From NCBI RefSeq assembly GCF_900104025.1, contig NZ_FNIQ01000007.1:62001-126000 (forward strand): a stretch of DNA of 64,000 nucleotides, written 5' to 3'. Source of the DNA: Geodermatophilus sp. DSM 45219. GTDB lineage: Bacteria; Actinomycetota; Actinomycetes; Mycobacteriales; Geodermatophilaceae. Made by a program: the position numbers and the translations under genes. Under the pieces are notes generated by a model that worked only from the letters and a program-made list of their open reading frames with translations, was not told the DNA's origin and did not search any database. Below, in pieces: positions 1-8,271 of the stretch. How positions within the stretch are numbered: the first letter of the stretch is position 1; every line of letters starts with the position of its first letter.

Positions 1-78
1 CTCGCCGTGCTGCTCGACCGGCGCACCGGTTCCTCCCCCGTCCCCGCACCCCGAGCCCCGGAAGGCAGTGCCCGATGA
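1..78 (+). CDS. C-terminal tail of an upstream gene, product unknown (partial)
   Basis: An open frame enters from the left edge and ends at TGA 76-78. It gives only 25 residues, beginning LAVLLDRRTG and ending in a Pro/Ala-rich tail. Its stop overlaps the ATG of the next gene as ATGA, so the two are probably translationally coupled and in one operon. The downstream genes suggest a biosynthetic cluster, so this may be the end of a synthetase or tailoring gene. Too little is visible to name it. Confidence 0.6.
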   Translation, partial: LAVLLDRRTGSSPVPAPRAPEGSAR

Positions 79-1082
79 CGTCCTCCTCCCCGGCGTCCCT
101 GCTCGACCTCGACCTGCGGCCGGGTGCGCCACCGCTGCTGCACGCCGACGCCGCCGGCGACGCGGCCGGCTGGGCGGCCGCGCACCGCGACTCCCTGCGC
201 GCCGTCGTCCTCGAGCACGGCGCGGTGCTGGTGCGCGGCCTCGGCCTGGCGGAGGTGGCCGGGGTCGCCGACGTGGCGGGCCGGCTGACCACCGGCCTGG
301 TGGCCGAGCGGGAGGCCTTCGCCCCGCGGGCCAGCCTGCCCGGCGGGCTGTACTCCTCGACGCCGTGGCCGGCCAACCAGCCGATGTGCATGCACCACGA
401 GCTGAGCTACGCGCTGGAGTTCCCCGGCCTGCTGCTGTTCGCCTGCCTCACCGCGCCGGCGTCCGGCGGGGCGACCGGCGTGGCCGACGCGACCGCGGTG
501 CTCGACGCGCTGCCGGCCGACCTGGTGGACCGGTTCGAGCGGGAGGGCTGGCTGCTGGTGCGCAGCTACACCGACGAGATCGGCGCGCCCTGGCCGGAGG
601 CCTTCGGCACCGCCGACCGCGGCGCGGTCGAGGCGTACTGCCGCGCGAACGGCATCGAGTGGGCGTGGCAGCCCGACGGCGGGCTGCGCACCCGGCAGCG
701 GCGCAGCGCCGTCGTCCGGCACCCGGTCACCGGCCGGCGCTGCTGGTTCAACCAGGTGGCCTTCCTCAACGAGTGGACCCTCGCCGAGGAGGTCCGCGAG
801 TACCTGGTCGACGTCTACGGGCGCGAGGGGCTGCCGTTCACCACCGCGTACGGCGACGGGGAGCCGATCGGCGAGGACGTCGTGGCGCTGCTCAACGAGG
901 TCTACGAGCGGCACACGGTCCGCGAGCCGTGGCAGGAGGGCGACCTGCTGGCGGTCGACAACGTCCGCAGCGCGCACAGCCGGGAGGCCTACACCGGGCC
1001 GCGCGAGCTGCTGGTCGCGATGGCCGACCCGGTCCGGCTGGCCGACTGCTCGCCGACGGTCGCGGTCGGGGGCTCCCGGTGA
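75..1082 (+). CDS. TauD/TfdA-family 2-oxoglutarate-dependent oxygenase, SyrP-like
   Basis: A 335-residue Fe(II)/2-oxoglutarate oxygenase. The iron ligands are visible as H107-H108-E109 (an HxE facial-triad half) and H301 in DNVRSAHSREAY, with the 2-oxoglutarate-binding arginine at R310. Residues 131-137 (GGATGVAD) match the GG-T-xx-D signature of the family. SyrP-type members hydroxylate amino acids held on nonribosomal peptide synthetases, for example Asp in syringomycin. The substrate here cannot be read from sequence. The start ATG overlaps the preceding stop (ATGA), and the stop overlaps the GTG of the SbnB-like gene (GTGA). That places it in a tightly coupled operon for a modified amino acid. 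Family confidence is high; the substrate is inference. Confidence 0.85.
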   Translation: MTSSSPASLLDLDLRPGAPPLLHADAAGDAAGWAAAHRDSLRAVVLEHGAVLVRGLGLAEVAGVADVAGRLTTGLVAEREAFAPRASLPGGLYSSTPWPANQPMCMHHELSYALEFPGLLLFACLTAPASGGATGVADATAVLDALPADLVDRFEREGWLLVRSYTDEIGAPWPEAFGTADRGAVEAYCRANGIEWAWQPDGGLRTRQRRSAVVRHPVTGRRCWFNQVAFLNEWTLAEEVREYLVDVYGREGLPFTTAYGDGEPIGEDVVALLNEVYERHTVREPWQEGDLLAVDNVRSAHSREAYTGPRELLVAMADPVRLADCSPTVAVGGSR

Positions 1083-2116
1083 GCGCGGGCGCCGTCCCGC
1101 CGTTCGCGGTCGTGCCCGGTGCGCAGGTGCAGCGGGCGCTGCAGGGCCGGGAGAAGCAGGTCGTGGAGCTGGTCGAGGCCACCTACCGCTGGCACGCGGC
1201 CGGGGACTCGGTGAACCCGCCGTCGTACTTCCTGCGCTTCCCCGACCGCCCGTCGGCGCGGATCATCGCGCTGCCGGCCTCGATCGGCGGCGACGTCCGG
1301 GTCGACGGGATCAAGTGGATCTCCAGCTTCCCGGACAACGTGGCCGCCGGGATCCCCCGCGCCTCGGCGGTGCTGGTGCTCAACGACCACGACACCGGCT
1401 ACCCGTTCGCCTGCCTGGAGGCCTCGGTCATCAGCGCCACGCGGACGGCGGCGTCGGCGGCCGCGGCCGCCGACTGGCTGAGCCGGGGCCGCCGCGGCGG
1501 CCGGCCGGCCCGGGTCGGGTTCGTCGGGACCGGCCTCATCGCCCGGTACGTGCACACCTACCTCGCCGCCACCGGCTGGTCCTTCGACGAGGTCGGCGTG
1601 CACGACCTGTCCGCCGACAGCGCGGCCGGCTTCCGCGGGTACCTGGAGCAGTCGGGGACCTCGGCCCGGCTCACCGTGCACCCGACCGCCGAGGAGCTGA
1701 TCCGCGCCAGCGACCTGGTCGTGTTCGCCACCGTCGCGTCGGCACCGCACGTCAGCGACGTGTCGTGGTTCGACCACGCCCCGCTGGTGCTGCACGTGTC
1801 GCTGCGCGACCTCGCGCCGGAGGTGCTGCTCGCGTCGACCAACCTGGTGGACGACGTCGAGCACTGCCTCAAGGCCGACACCTCGCCGCACCTGGTCGAG
1901 CAGCGGACCGGCAACCGGGACTTCCTGCTCGGCACGCTCGCCGACGTGATGACCGGCCGGGTGACGGTGCCCGAGGGGCGGCCGGTCGTCTTCTCGCCGT
2001 TCGGCCTCGGCGTGCTGGACCTCGCCGTCGGCAAGGCGGTCTACGACGCGGTCGCCGCCGCGGGCGAGCTGCACGTCGTGGAGGACTTCTTCAGCGAACT
2101 GCGCCGTCACGGATGA
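1079..2116 (+). CDS. SbnB-like amino acid dehydrogenase (ornithine cyclodeaminase/mu-crystallin family)
   Basis: A 345-residue protein read from GTG 1079, which forms GTGA with the previous stop. It has the ornithine cyclodeaminase/mu-crystallin fold: a substrate region with GIKW near residue 79 and LNDHDTGYP near 101-109, then a Rossmann NAD-binding motif GFVGTGLIARY at about 147-157. SbnB of staphyloferrin B biosynthesis oxidatively cleaves N-(1-amino-1-carboxy-2-ethyl)-glutamate to 2,3-diaminopropionate, 2-oxoglutarate and ammonia. The gene is followed by a fold-type II PLP synthase, as in the sbnA-sbnB pair. I infer production of 2,3-diaminopropionate or a close diamino acid. The partner enzyme is not a typical SbnA, so the exact product is uncertain. 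Confidence 0.85.
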   Translation: MSAGAVPPFAVVPGAQVQRALQGREKQVVELVEATYRWHAAGDSVNPPSYFLRFPDRPSARIIALPASIGGDVRVDGIKWISSFPDNVAAGIPRASAVLVLNDHDTGYPFACLEASVISATRTAASAAAAADWLSRGRRGGRPARVGFVGTGLIARYVHTYLAATGWSFDEVGVHDLSADSAAGFRGYLEQSGTSARLTVHPTAEELIRASDLVVFATVASAPHVSDVSWFDHAPLVLHVSLRDLAPEVLLASTNLVDDVEHCLKADTSPHLVEQRTGNRDFLLGTLADVMTGRVTVPEGRPVVFSPFGLGVLDLAVGKAVYDAVAAAGELHVVEDFFSELRRHG

Positions 2117-2153
2117 GCGGCCGCGACCGGCGCCGCGGGCGAGGAGGACCACC

Positions 2154-3317
2154 GTGGGCAGCGTGACCGGATCGGTCGGCCTGGCCGGCTGCGAGTGGCT
2201 GCAGTACGACTACCGGGCCGGCCTGCTCGCGGCCGACCCGCCGGAGTCGTTCACGATGTGGCGCTACCGCGGGCTGCTGCCGGTGCCCGACGGCCCGGTG
2301 CGCTACCCGGTGCCGGTCGGCGGGACGCCGCTGCTGCCGGTGCCCGGGCTGCGGCAGGCCCTGGGCACCCCGCGGCTGTGGGTCAAGGACGAGACGCGCA
2401 ACCCGACGGCGTCGAACAAGGACCGCGCCACCGCGCTGGTCATCGAGGACGGGCTGCGCCGCGGGGTGGACACCGTCACCACCGCCTCCACCGGCAACGC
2501 CGCGGTGTCCACCGCCGTCGGGGCCGCGGCCGCGGGGCTGCGGGCGGTCATCTTCGTGTCGCCGTCCTGCCGGCCGGAGAAGGTCGCCCGCATGGCGCAG
2601 GCCGGCGCCTGGGTGCTGCAGGTGCCCGAGGGCTACGCGGCCGCGGTCGACCTGTCCCGGGCGGCAGCCCGCGCGTTCGGCTGGCTGGACCGCAACACCG
2701 GCGTCAACCCGGTCACCCTGGAGGCCAAGAAGACCGTCGCGTTCGAGGTGTGGGAGCAGCTCGGCCGCGTCGTCCCGGACGTGGTGGTGGCCCCGGTCGG
2801 TGACGGCCCGACCCTCGTGGCCCTGGACAAGGGCTTCGCCGAGCTCGTCGACTGCGGCCTGGCCACCCGGCGACCGCGGCTGGTCGGCGTGCAGGCGGCC
2901 CGCTGCCAGCCGCTGGTGCGGGCGTGGCAGGGTAGGCCGGCCGGGTCCGGAGAGCTGGACCCCGGCGCGACGGCAGCAGACGGCATCGCGGTGCTGCGCC
3001 CGGCCATCGGGGACGCCGTCCTGGACGCGGTCGGCCGCACCGGCGGGGAACTGGTCGCGGTCGGCGAGGACGACCTGCGGCGCGCCGTCGACGGGCTCGC
3101 CGCGAGGGCCGGCGTCGGCGCCGAGCCCGCCGGTGCGGCGGCGCTCGCCGGGCTGGAGGCCGTGCTCGCGACCGGTGCGGTCGACCGGCTGGAGACCACC
3201 GTCCTGCTGGTCACCGGGCGGGGCGGGGCCGGCCCGGCCGCGCCGGGCGGGCCGGACCGCGTGCTGGTCACCGACTCCCTCGGCGCGGTCGAGCGGGCCC
3301 TCTCCGGGTCCCGCTGA
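2154..3317 (+). CDS. Threonine-synthase-like PLP-dependent enzyme, probable partner of the SbnB-like protein
   Basis: A 387-residue fold-type II PLP enzyme. The cofactor lysine is K89 in NPTASNKDRA, the equivalent of NPTGSFKDRG in threonine synthases, and the phosphate/substrate loop is STGNAA at about 112-117. The N-terminal part (residues 13-45) also resembles threonine synthase rather than cysteine synthase. The GTG start is 6 nt after a strong GGAGG (2143-2147) and follows the SbnB-like gene by 37 nt. In staphylococci this step uses SbnA, a cysteine-synthase homologue acting on O-phosphoserine and glutamate. A threonine-synthase-type enzyme here may use O-phosphoserine, or a phosphothreonine or phosphohomoserine analogue. 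Function in diamino acid synthesis is inferred from context. Confidence 0.8.
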   Translation: MGSVTGSVGLAGCEWLQYDYRAGLLAADPPESFTMWRYRGLLPVPDGPVRYPVPVGGTPLLPVPGLRQALGTPRLWVKDETRNPTASNKDRATALVIEDGLRRGVDTVTTASTGNAAVSTAVGAAAAGLRAVIFVSPSCRPEKVARMAQAGAWVLQVPEGYAAAVDLSRAAARAFGWLDRNTGVNPVTLEAKKTVAFEVWEQLGRVVPDVVVAPVGDGPTLVALDKGFAELVDCGLATRRPRLVGVQAARCQPLVRAWQGRPAGSGELDPGATAADGIAVLRPAIGDAVLDAVGRTGGELVAVGEDDLRRAVDGLAARAGVGAEPAGAAALAGLEAVLATGAVDRLETTVLLVTGRGGAGPAAPGGPDRVLVTDSLGAVERALSGSR

Positions 3318-3319
3318 CC

Positions 3320-4159
3320 GTGGCCGGCGCCGAGGTGGTCCGCATGCCGCGCCCCCGTGTCCACGGACGGCCGCCCTGGCCCCGGTCCGGGCCGGACACC
3401 GCGCCGCTGCCCGGGGTGTGCCAGGTGTGGTGGGTCTGCCCCGACGACGTCCGGCCCGAGCACGACCGGCTGCTCGGCCGGGCCGACCTGGTCCGCCGGG
3501 CGCGGCTGGCCTGCCCGGCCGACCGGCGGCGGCTGACCGCGGCCGCCGCGGTGGCCCGGCTGGTGCTGGGCGCGGCGCTCGGCACGCCGCCGGCCGCGCT
3601 GCAGATCGACCGGACGTGCGCCACCTGCGGCTCCCCGCACGGGCGGCCGCGGCTGCCGGACGAGGCGGGGCTGCACTTCTCGGTCTCCCACTCGGCGGAC
3701 TGCGTCGTCGTCGCCGTGCTGCCCGGCTGCCCGGTGGGCGTGGACGTCGAGACGGTCGGCCGGTTCGCCCCCGGGGAGGTCGCCGCCCTGGCCGAGTGCG
3801 CGCTGGCCGGGCCCGAGCGCGAGCACCTGGCCGGGCTGCCCGAGCCCGAGCAGCCGCAGGCGTTCACCGGCTACTGGGTGCGGCGCGAGGCGGTGCTCAA
3901 GGCCACCGGCCAGGGGCTCGGCGTCCCGCCGGAGGGGCTCGTGGTCAGCCCGCCGTCCACCGCGCCTCGGGTGCTGCGGCACGACGACGCGGGGCCGGTG
4001 TGGCTGCGGGACCTGCCCGCGCCGTCCGGCGCGGTCGCCGCGCTCGCGGGCCTGGGCACCCCACCGGACGACGTGGTGGACCGGGACGCCGGACCGCTGC
4101 TGCGTCAGACCAGCCGGCGGCTGTCGGGCCCGACCACGCGCAGCCAGCGGTACCCGTAG
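3320..4159 (+). CDS. 4'-phosphopantetheinyl transferase, Sfp type
   Basis: A 279-residue Sfp/EntD-family transferase. Visible motifs are FSVSHS near residue 117, PVGVDVE near 139-145 (Mg-binding D and E) and WVRREAVLKATGQGL near 196-210 (the W-x-x-K-E-A-x-x-K-like signature, here WVRREAVLK). It activates carrier domains of peptide or polyketide synthetases by attaching phosphopantetheine from CoA. The GTG start is 2 nt after the previous stop; an ATG at 3344 is an alternative, and the conserved fold begins only near residue 35. This gene ends the plus-strand biosynthetic operon. Its last 55 nt overlap the convergent GH13 gene, so the final residues (after about 261) may be dispensable. Confidence 0.9.
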   Translation: MAGAEVVRMPRPRVHGRPPWPRSGPDTAPLPGVCQVWWVCPDDVRPEHDRLLGRADLVRRARLACPADRRRLTAAAAVARLVLGAALGTPPAALQIDRTCATCGSPHGRPRLPDEAGLHFSVSHSADCVVVAVLPGCPVGVDVETVGRFAPGEVAALAECALAGPEREHLAGLPEPEQPQAFTGYWVRREAVLKATGQGLGVPPEGLVVSPPSTAPRVLRHDDAGPVWLRDLPAPSGAVAALAGLGTPPDDVVDRDAGPLLRQTSRRLSGPTTRSQRYP

Positions 4160-5775
4160 CCGTCGAGGGTCAGCTCCACCGCGCCGTCCTCCCCGACCGG
4201 CGTCGTCTGCGTGACCAGCAGGTCCTCCAGCCGGTGCCCGGCGCCGCAGTCCTCGAGCGACAGCGGCACGGTGCGCGGCTCCGGCCCGAGGTTGTGGACG
4301 GCGACCAGCGCGCCGTCGTCCCAGCTGCACAGGTGGGCCAGCACCTCGGGGTGCGGCTGGTCGAGCAGCCGGAACCCGCCCCAGCCCAGCTCCGGCGACT
4401 CGCGGTAGCGGCGGATCAGCAGCTTCATGAACGACAGCAGCGAGTCCTCGTCGCGGCGCTGGTCGGCCACGTTGACGAACTCGGGCGCGAACCCGCCGTC
4501 GACCACGGGGCCGGGCAGCTGCCCGGGGTCGGCGGTGGAGAAGCCGCCGTTGGGCCCCGAGGTCCACTGCATCGGCGTCCGGACGGCCAGCCGCCCCTCG
4601 GCGTCGAGGTCCTCGCCCATGCCGATCTCCTCGCCGTAGAACAGCACCGGCGTGCCCGGCAGGGAGAACAGCAGGCTGTAGACCATCCGGACGCGGCGCG
4701 GGTCGCCGTCCAGCATCGGCGGCAGCCGGCGGCGCAGGCCGCGGCCGTAGACCTGCATCCGCTCCTCGGGGCCGAAGGCGGCGAAGACCTCGGCGCGCTC
4801 GTCGTCGGTGAGCTTGTCGAGGGTGAGCTCGTCGTGGTTGCGGACGAAGGTGGCCCACTGCGAGTCGGGGTCCAGCGCCGGCCGGCCCTGCAGCGCGGTG
4901 GCCAGCGGTCCGGCGTCGGCGCGGGCCAGCGACAGGTAGAGGGCCTGCATCCCGATGAAGTCGAACTGCATGGTGAGCTCGTCGCCGTCGGTGCCGCCGA
5001 AGAACTCGAGCTGCTGCTCGTAGGGCAGGTTCACCTCGCCGAGCAGGACGCCGTCGCCGGTGCGCCGGCCGACCACCGAGCGCAGGTCGCGCAGGTAGTC
5101 GTGCGGCTCCGGGAGGGCCCCGCCGTCGGTGCCGGCGGTCTCCAGGAAGAAGGGGACGGCGTCGACGCGGAAGCCGGACAGCCCGAGCTGCAGCCAGAAG
5201 CCCATGATCTTGGCGACCTCGTCGCGGACCCGCGGGTTGGTCACGTCGAGGTCGGGCTGCTCCTTGTAGAACTTGTGCAGGTACCACTCGCCCGTCGGCT
5301 CCGACAGCGTCCAGATGCCGTCCTCCTGGTCGGGGAAGACGACCTGGTCGGAGGTGTCCGGGGGCGGGTCCGACCGCCAGACGTAGAAGTCGCGGAACGG
5401 TGAGTCCTTCGACGCCTCGGCCGAGCGGAACCACGGGTGCTTGCGCGAGGTGTGGTTGACGACCAGGTCGGCGATGACCCGCATCCCGCGGTCGTTCGCC
5501 GTCCGGATGACCTCGACCAGGTCGCCGTGCGTGCCCAGCCGCGGGTCGACGCCGTAGAAGTCGGTGATGTCGTAGCCGTCGTCCCGCTCGGCGGTCGGGT
5601 AGAAGGGCATCAGCCACAGGCAGGTCACGCCGAGGTCGGCGAGGTGGTCGATGCGCTGCGCGAGGCCCGGGAGGTCGCCGCACCCGTCGCCGTCCCAGTC
5701 CATGAACGTCTCGACGTCGAGGCAGTAGACGACCGCGTTCTTCCACCACAGGTCGGCCGTGTCGGTGATCCGCAT
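4105..5775 (-). CDS. GH13 alpha-amylase family protein, trehalose synthase-like
   Basis: A 556-residue GH13 enzyme with every catalytic block visible: DLVVNHTS at 103-110, GFRVDAVPF with nucleophile D205, LLGEVN with acid/base E247, and FVRNHDE with H314-D315. The motif TPMQW followed by NGGFS is typical of trehalose synthase (maltose alpha-glucosyltransferase) and its relatives. A C-terminal beta domain (from about 480) follows. Proteins of this size are often annotated simply as alpha-amylase family; true TreS activity (maltose to trehalose) is likely but not proven. It is the last gene of a minus-strand unit with the acetyltransferase remnant and the LLM oxidoreductase. TAGGGA sits 6 nt before the ATG, so some transcription may start here. 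Confidence 0.85.
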   Translation of the reverse strand: MRITDTADLWWKNAVVYCLDVETFMDWDGDGCGDLPGLAQRIDHLADLGVTCLWLMPFYPTAERDDGYDITDFYGVDPRLGTHGDLVEVIRTANDRGMRVIADLVVNHTSRKHPWFRSAEASKDSPFRDFYVWRSDPPPDTSDQVVFPDQEDGIWTLSEPTGEWYLHKFYKEQPDLDVTNPRVRDEVAKIMGFWLQLGLSGFRVDAVPFFLETAGTDGGALPEPHDYLRDLRSVVGRRTGDGVLLGEVNLPYEQQLEFFGGTDGDELTMQFDFIGMQALYLSLARADAGPLATALQGRPALDPDSQWATFVRNHDELTLDKLTDDERAEVFAAFGPEERMQVYGRGLRRRLPPMLDGDPRRVRMVYSLLFSLPGTPVLFYGEEIGMGEDLDAEGRLAVRTPMQWTSGPNGGFSTADPGQLPGPVVDGGFAPEFVNVADQRRDEDSLLSFMKLLIRRYRESPELGWGGFRLLDQPHPEVLAHLCSWDDGALVAVHNLGPEPRTVPLSLEDCGAGHRLEDLLVTQTTPVGEDGAVELTLDGYGYRWLRVVGPDSRRLV

Positions 5776-5784
5776 CCGTCGTCC

Positions 5785-6296
5785 CTACCGCATCCCGGGC
5801 TCGTCCAGCAGCTGGAAGAGCACGTGGTCCCGCCGCTCCCCCGCGATGCGCAGGTACCGCGGCGCGTACCCGAACCGCTGGGAGCCGGTGCGCGCCGGGA
5901 CCCGCTGGGACGCGGTGTCGTGCGGCAGGGTGCCGGCCTCCAGGCGGTGCAGCCCGGCCTCGTCGAAGGCGGTGCGGACCATCGCGGCCGCGGCGGCCGT
6001 GGCCACGCTGCGGCGGGTGGCGTGCCCGGCCACCCGGTACCCGAGGGTGCCGGACTGCAGCGGCCCGCGGGCGACGTCGGCGACGGTGACCTGCCCGACG
6101 AGCCGGCCGTCCTCGACGATCACGCCGGGGATCGCCCGGTCCTGGCGGTGTCCTGCCGCTGGAACGCCTCGGTCCAGTAGTCGTCGGGGCGCTGCGGGTC
6201 CCACGGCGCCAGGTGCTCGCGGTCGGCCGTGAGCAGCGCGGTCAGCGCGGGGACGTCGTCCTCCCGGACGATCCGGACGGTGACCCCACCGCTCAC
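5785..6296 (-). pseudogene. GNAT-family N-acetyltransferase (RimJ-like), frameshifted
   Basis: The reading frame is broken. From GTG 6296, which overlaps the LLM oxidoreductase stop as GTGA, the protein starts VTVRIVREDDVPALTALL and runs through a typical RimJ-like N-terminus (HLAPWDPQRPDDYWTEAFQRQ) to a stop at 6120. The rest of the domain lies in another frame, down to 5785: AIPGVIVEDGRLVG, then LGYRVAG, then LHRLEAGTL..TASQRV and YLRIAG. The span is 512 nt, not a multiple of three. About 10-17 residues that the family usually has between these halves are missing, so a small deletion with frameshift fits best. A sequencing error alone would not restore them. An ATG at 6204 gives a 139-residue ORF, but it lacks the N-terminal substrate half. 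Confidence 0.7.
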
Positions 6297-7342
6297 GGGA
6301 GGCCGGCCGGCTGCGGCTCCTGGTGGGGACGGCGCGGCTGCGGCGGACCGGCCGGGTCCAGGGCGACCGCCGGGGCGGGGCGGCTGACGCCGAGCTGCGG
6401 CAGGACGTGCTCGCCGAAGGCGTCGAGGAACGGCAGCTGCTCCTTGCCGACGTGGTGCAGGTAGATCTCGTCGAAGCCGAGCTCGGCGTACCCGGCCAGC
6501 CAGGCGGCGTGCTGCCCGAGGTCGGAGCTGACCAGCACGGCCCCCTCGACCGCCGCCTGCGGCACGTGCTGGCTGGCCTGCTCGAAGGCCTCCGGCCCGT
6601 CGATGTCCCAGCACAGCGGCGGCGGGAACGTGTTGGTGCGCCACTGCTCGTAGGCGATGGCCCTGGCGCGGTCCGGGTCGGGGTCCCAGCACAGGTGCAC
6701 CTGGAGCGCGAGCCGGCCGCGTCCGCCGGCGTCCCGGTAGGCGCCGGTCAGTTCGCGCAGCGTCTCGTGCGGCTGGTTGATGGTGATGAAGCCGTCGGCC
6801 CAGTCGGCGTGCCGCCGGGCCGTCGGCACGCTCATCACCGGGCCGAAGAGGGCGGGCTGCTGGTCCGGCAGTGACCAGATCTTCGCCCGCTCGACGTCGA
6901 CCAGCCCGCGGTGGGTCACCTCCTCGCCGGCCAGCAGGGCGCGGATGACGTCCACGCACTCGCGCAGCCGCGCGTCGCGGACCCGCTTGGGCGGCCACGG
7001 CTCACCGGTGATGCGCTCGTTCATCACCTGACCGCTGCCCAGCGCCATCCAGAAGCGCCCGGGGAACATCGCCGCCAGCGTCGCGGCACCCTGGGCGATG
7101 ATCGCCGGGTGGTAGCGCTGCCCCGGCGCGTTCACCACACCGAGCGGCAGGTTCGTGGTGGCCAGCGCGGCGCCCAGCCAGGACCAGGCGAAGCCGGAGT
7201 GCCCCTGGGCCTTGTTCCAGGGGGCGAAGTGGTCGGAGCACATCGCCGCGGTGAAACCGACCTCCTCGGCGTGCTGGACCGCGCGCAGCAGTTCGGCGGG
7301 GTGCACCTGCTCGTGCGAGTTGTGGAACCCGATCACCGTCAT
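6293..7342 (-). CDS. LLM-class flavin-dependent oxidoreductase (TIGR03885-like)
   Basis: A 349-residue luciferase-like monooxygenase-fold protein. The N-terminus IGFHNSHEQ, then CSDHFAPW near 35-42 and HSGFAWSWLGAAL near 48-60, match the TIGR03885 subfamily as I recall it. FPGRFWMALGSG near 92-104 and WPPKRVRDARLRECVDVI near 117-134 agree. The subfamily is described as FMN-dependent and probably independent of F420; its substrate is unknown. The gene is first in a minus-strand unit and its stop forms GTGA with the broken acetyltransferase, followed by the GH13 gene. A Pro-rich C-terminal tail follows residue 320. Family assignment is firm; the role is unknown. Confidence 0.85.
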   Translation of the reverse strand: MTVIGFHNSHEQVHPAELLRAVQHAEEVGFTAAMCSDHFAPWNKAQGHSGFAWSWLGAALATTNLPLGVVNAPGQRYHPAIIAQGAATLAAMFPGRFWMALGSGQVMNERITGEPWPPKRVRDARLRECVDVIRALLAGEEVTHRGLVDVERAKIWSLPDQQPALFGPVMSVPTARRHADWADGFITINQPHETLRELTGAYRDAGGRGRLALQVHLCWDPDPDRARAIAYEQWRTNTFPPPLCWDIDGPEAFEQASQHVPQAAVEGAVLVSSDLGQHAAWLAGYAELGFDEIYLHHVGKEQLPFLDAFGEHVLPQLGVSRPAPAVALDPAGPPQPRRPHQEPQPAGLP

Positions 7343-7645
7343 GACCGGCCCCTACCCCGCCGCCGCAGCTCCTACCTGCGACGTCGTGGGCCGGTCCGGG
7401 TGCGGGGTCGGTCCCGCACTGGTGCGGTCCCCCTCGGACCGGCTCCGGGGTCCGACCTCGCTCCGCCCACGGATCTGCTCCGGGTCCCCATACGACCGGC
7501 CTGCGACGTCGCCAGTCGCCCCACGGCGGGCTGGCGTGTTCGCCGCGGAGCAGGGTCGAGGCCACGAGGCCTGTCCTGCGGTTCCCGTGCGCCAGCACCG
7601 CCGTCCGTGTCGCGGAGCGGCCCACCGAGGGAGACGAGAAGGGTC
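7343..7645. other. Gap without a recognisable gene
   Basis: About 300 bases upstream of the LLM oxidoreductase. The longest open frames here read as low-complexity Arg/Pro/Gly peptides, typical of high-GC antisense frames, and none has a convincing start signal. It presumably contains the promoter of the LLM gene. TAGGGG lies 6 nt before its ATG, but I could not identify a clear -35 element. Confidence 0.5.
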
Positions 7646-7855
7646 TCAGGACCTGGGCCGTCCTTGCCTGCGTTGCATCGCCCACTCACCGACGGAGCAG
7701 AGTCCCACGATGACAGCCGGGGTGATGAACCAAGCGATGTGCAGGCGGAAGGCAATGGCGTACATCGCGACCGCTGTCGCGGTGAAGGCGACGAGTCTCA
7801 GGTCCCAGGGTTTCAGTCGGGGCTCGGACATTATGAGATGTTCTTCGTCGCGCAT
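7646..7855 (-). CDS. Small membrane protein, unknown
   Basis: A 69-residue protein with two predicted membrane helices, approximately residues 19-38 (LRLVAFTATAVAMYAIAFRL) and 40-60, flanked by a basic C-terminus (MQRRQGRPRS). An in-frame ATG at 7831 is an alternative start. Base composition is lower in GC than the surrounding housekeeping genes, which together with the empty flanks hints at acquired or decaying DNA. I recognise no family. The hydrophobic pattern is the main reason to believe it is coding. Confidence 0.45.
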   Translation of the reverse strand: MRDEEHLIMSEPRLKPWDLRLVAFTATAVAMYAIAFRLHIAWFITPAVIVGLCSVGEWAMQRRQGRPRS

Positions 7856-8007
7856 CGCCCGAAGGTATCTGTCGCGCCCGGCTCATCCGATGCAGCGACT
7901 CCCGGGTCGCTCGGACGTCACCGACGTCGCCTTGCGGCAAGCCGTTCGGTGTCCCTGATCGGCTCACTAAGGGACACCGCGAGACGCCGACCGGTGGTTC
8001 TGACCTG

Positions 8008-8271
8008 CTACCGGCTACGCGATTCAGATTGCGGCAAGAGGGCCTCGGCGTGGTGAGCCCGGGTTGAGGGGCTGTCGCCGGGCGCCGGGGTCCCGCGCTC
8101 GACATGGAGCTGCAACTCGATGGATGAGTTGCTGGCGGCCGGATTGAAGACCTCGTCGAACGTGCTCAGAACCGAGCCCGGGATGCGGCGTTGCCGACCC
8201 CGTCTTGCAAGCCATAGAAAACCGGCGGGGATTCCGATGAATAGGGCGACGAGCAAGAGCAGGAGCGTCAC
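8008..8271 (-). CDS. Small single-pass membrane protein, unknown
   Basis: An 87-residue protein beginning TLLLLLVALFIGIPAGFLWLARR, a single N-terminal membrane helix with positive residues after it. A short cytoplasmic part contains STFDEVFNP. The GTG at 8271 is preceded at 8 nt by AGGAG; a GTG three codons upstream (8280) sits directly on that sequence and is less likely. The F-D-E-x-F-x-P segment after a helix recalls small actinobacterial DUF6191-type membrane proteins, but I hold this weakly. Like its neighbour, it lies in a gene-poor, lower-GC stretch. Confidence 0.5.
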   Translation of the reverse strand: MTLLLLLVALFIGIPAGFLWLARRGRQRRIPGSVLSTFDEVFNPAASNSSIELQLHVERGTPAPGDSPSTRAHHAEALLPQSESRSR

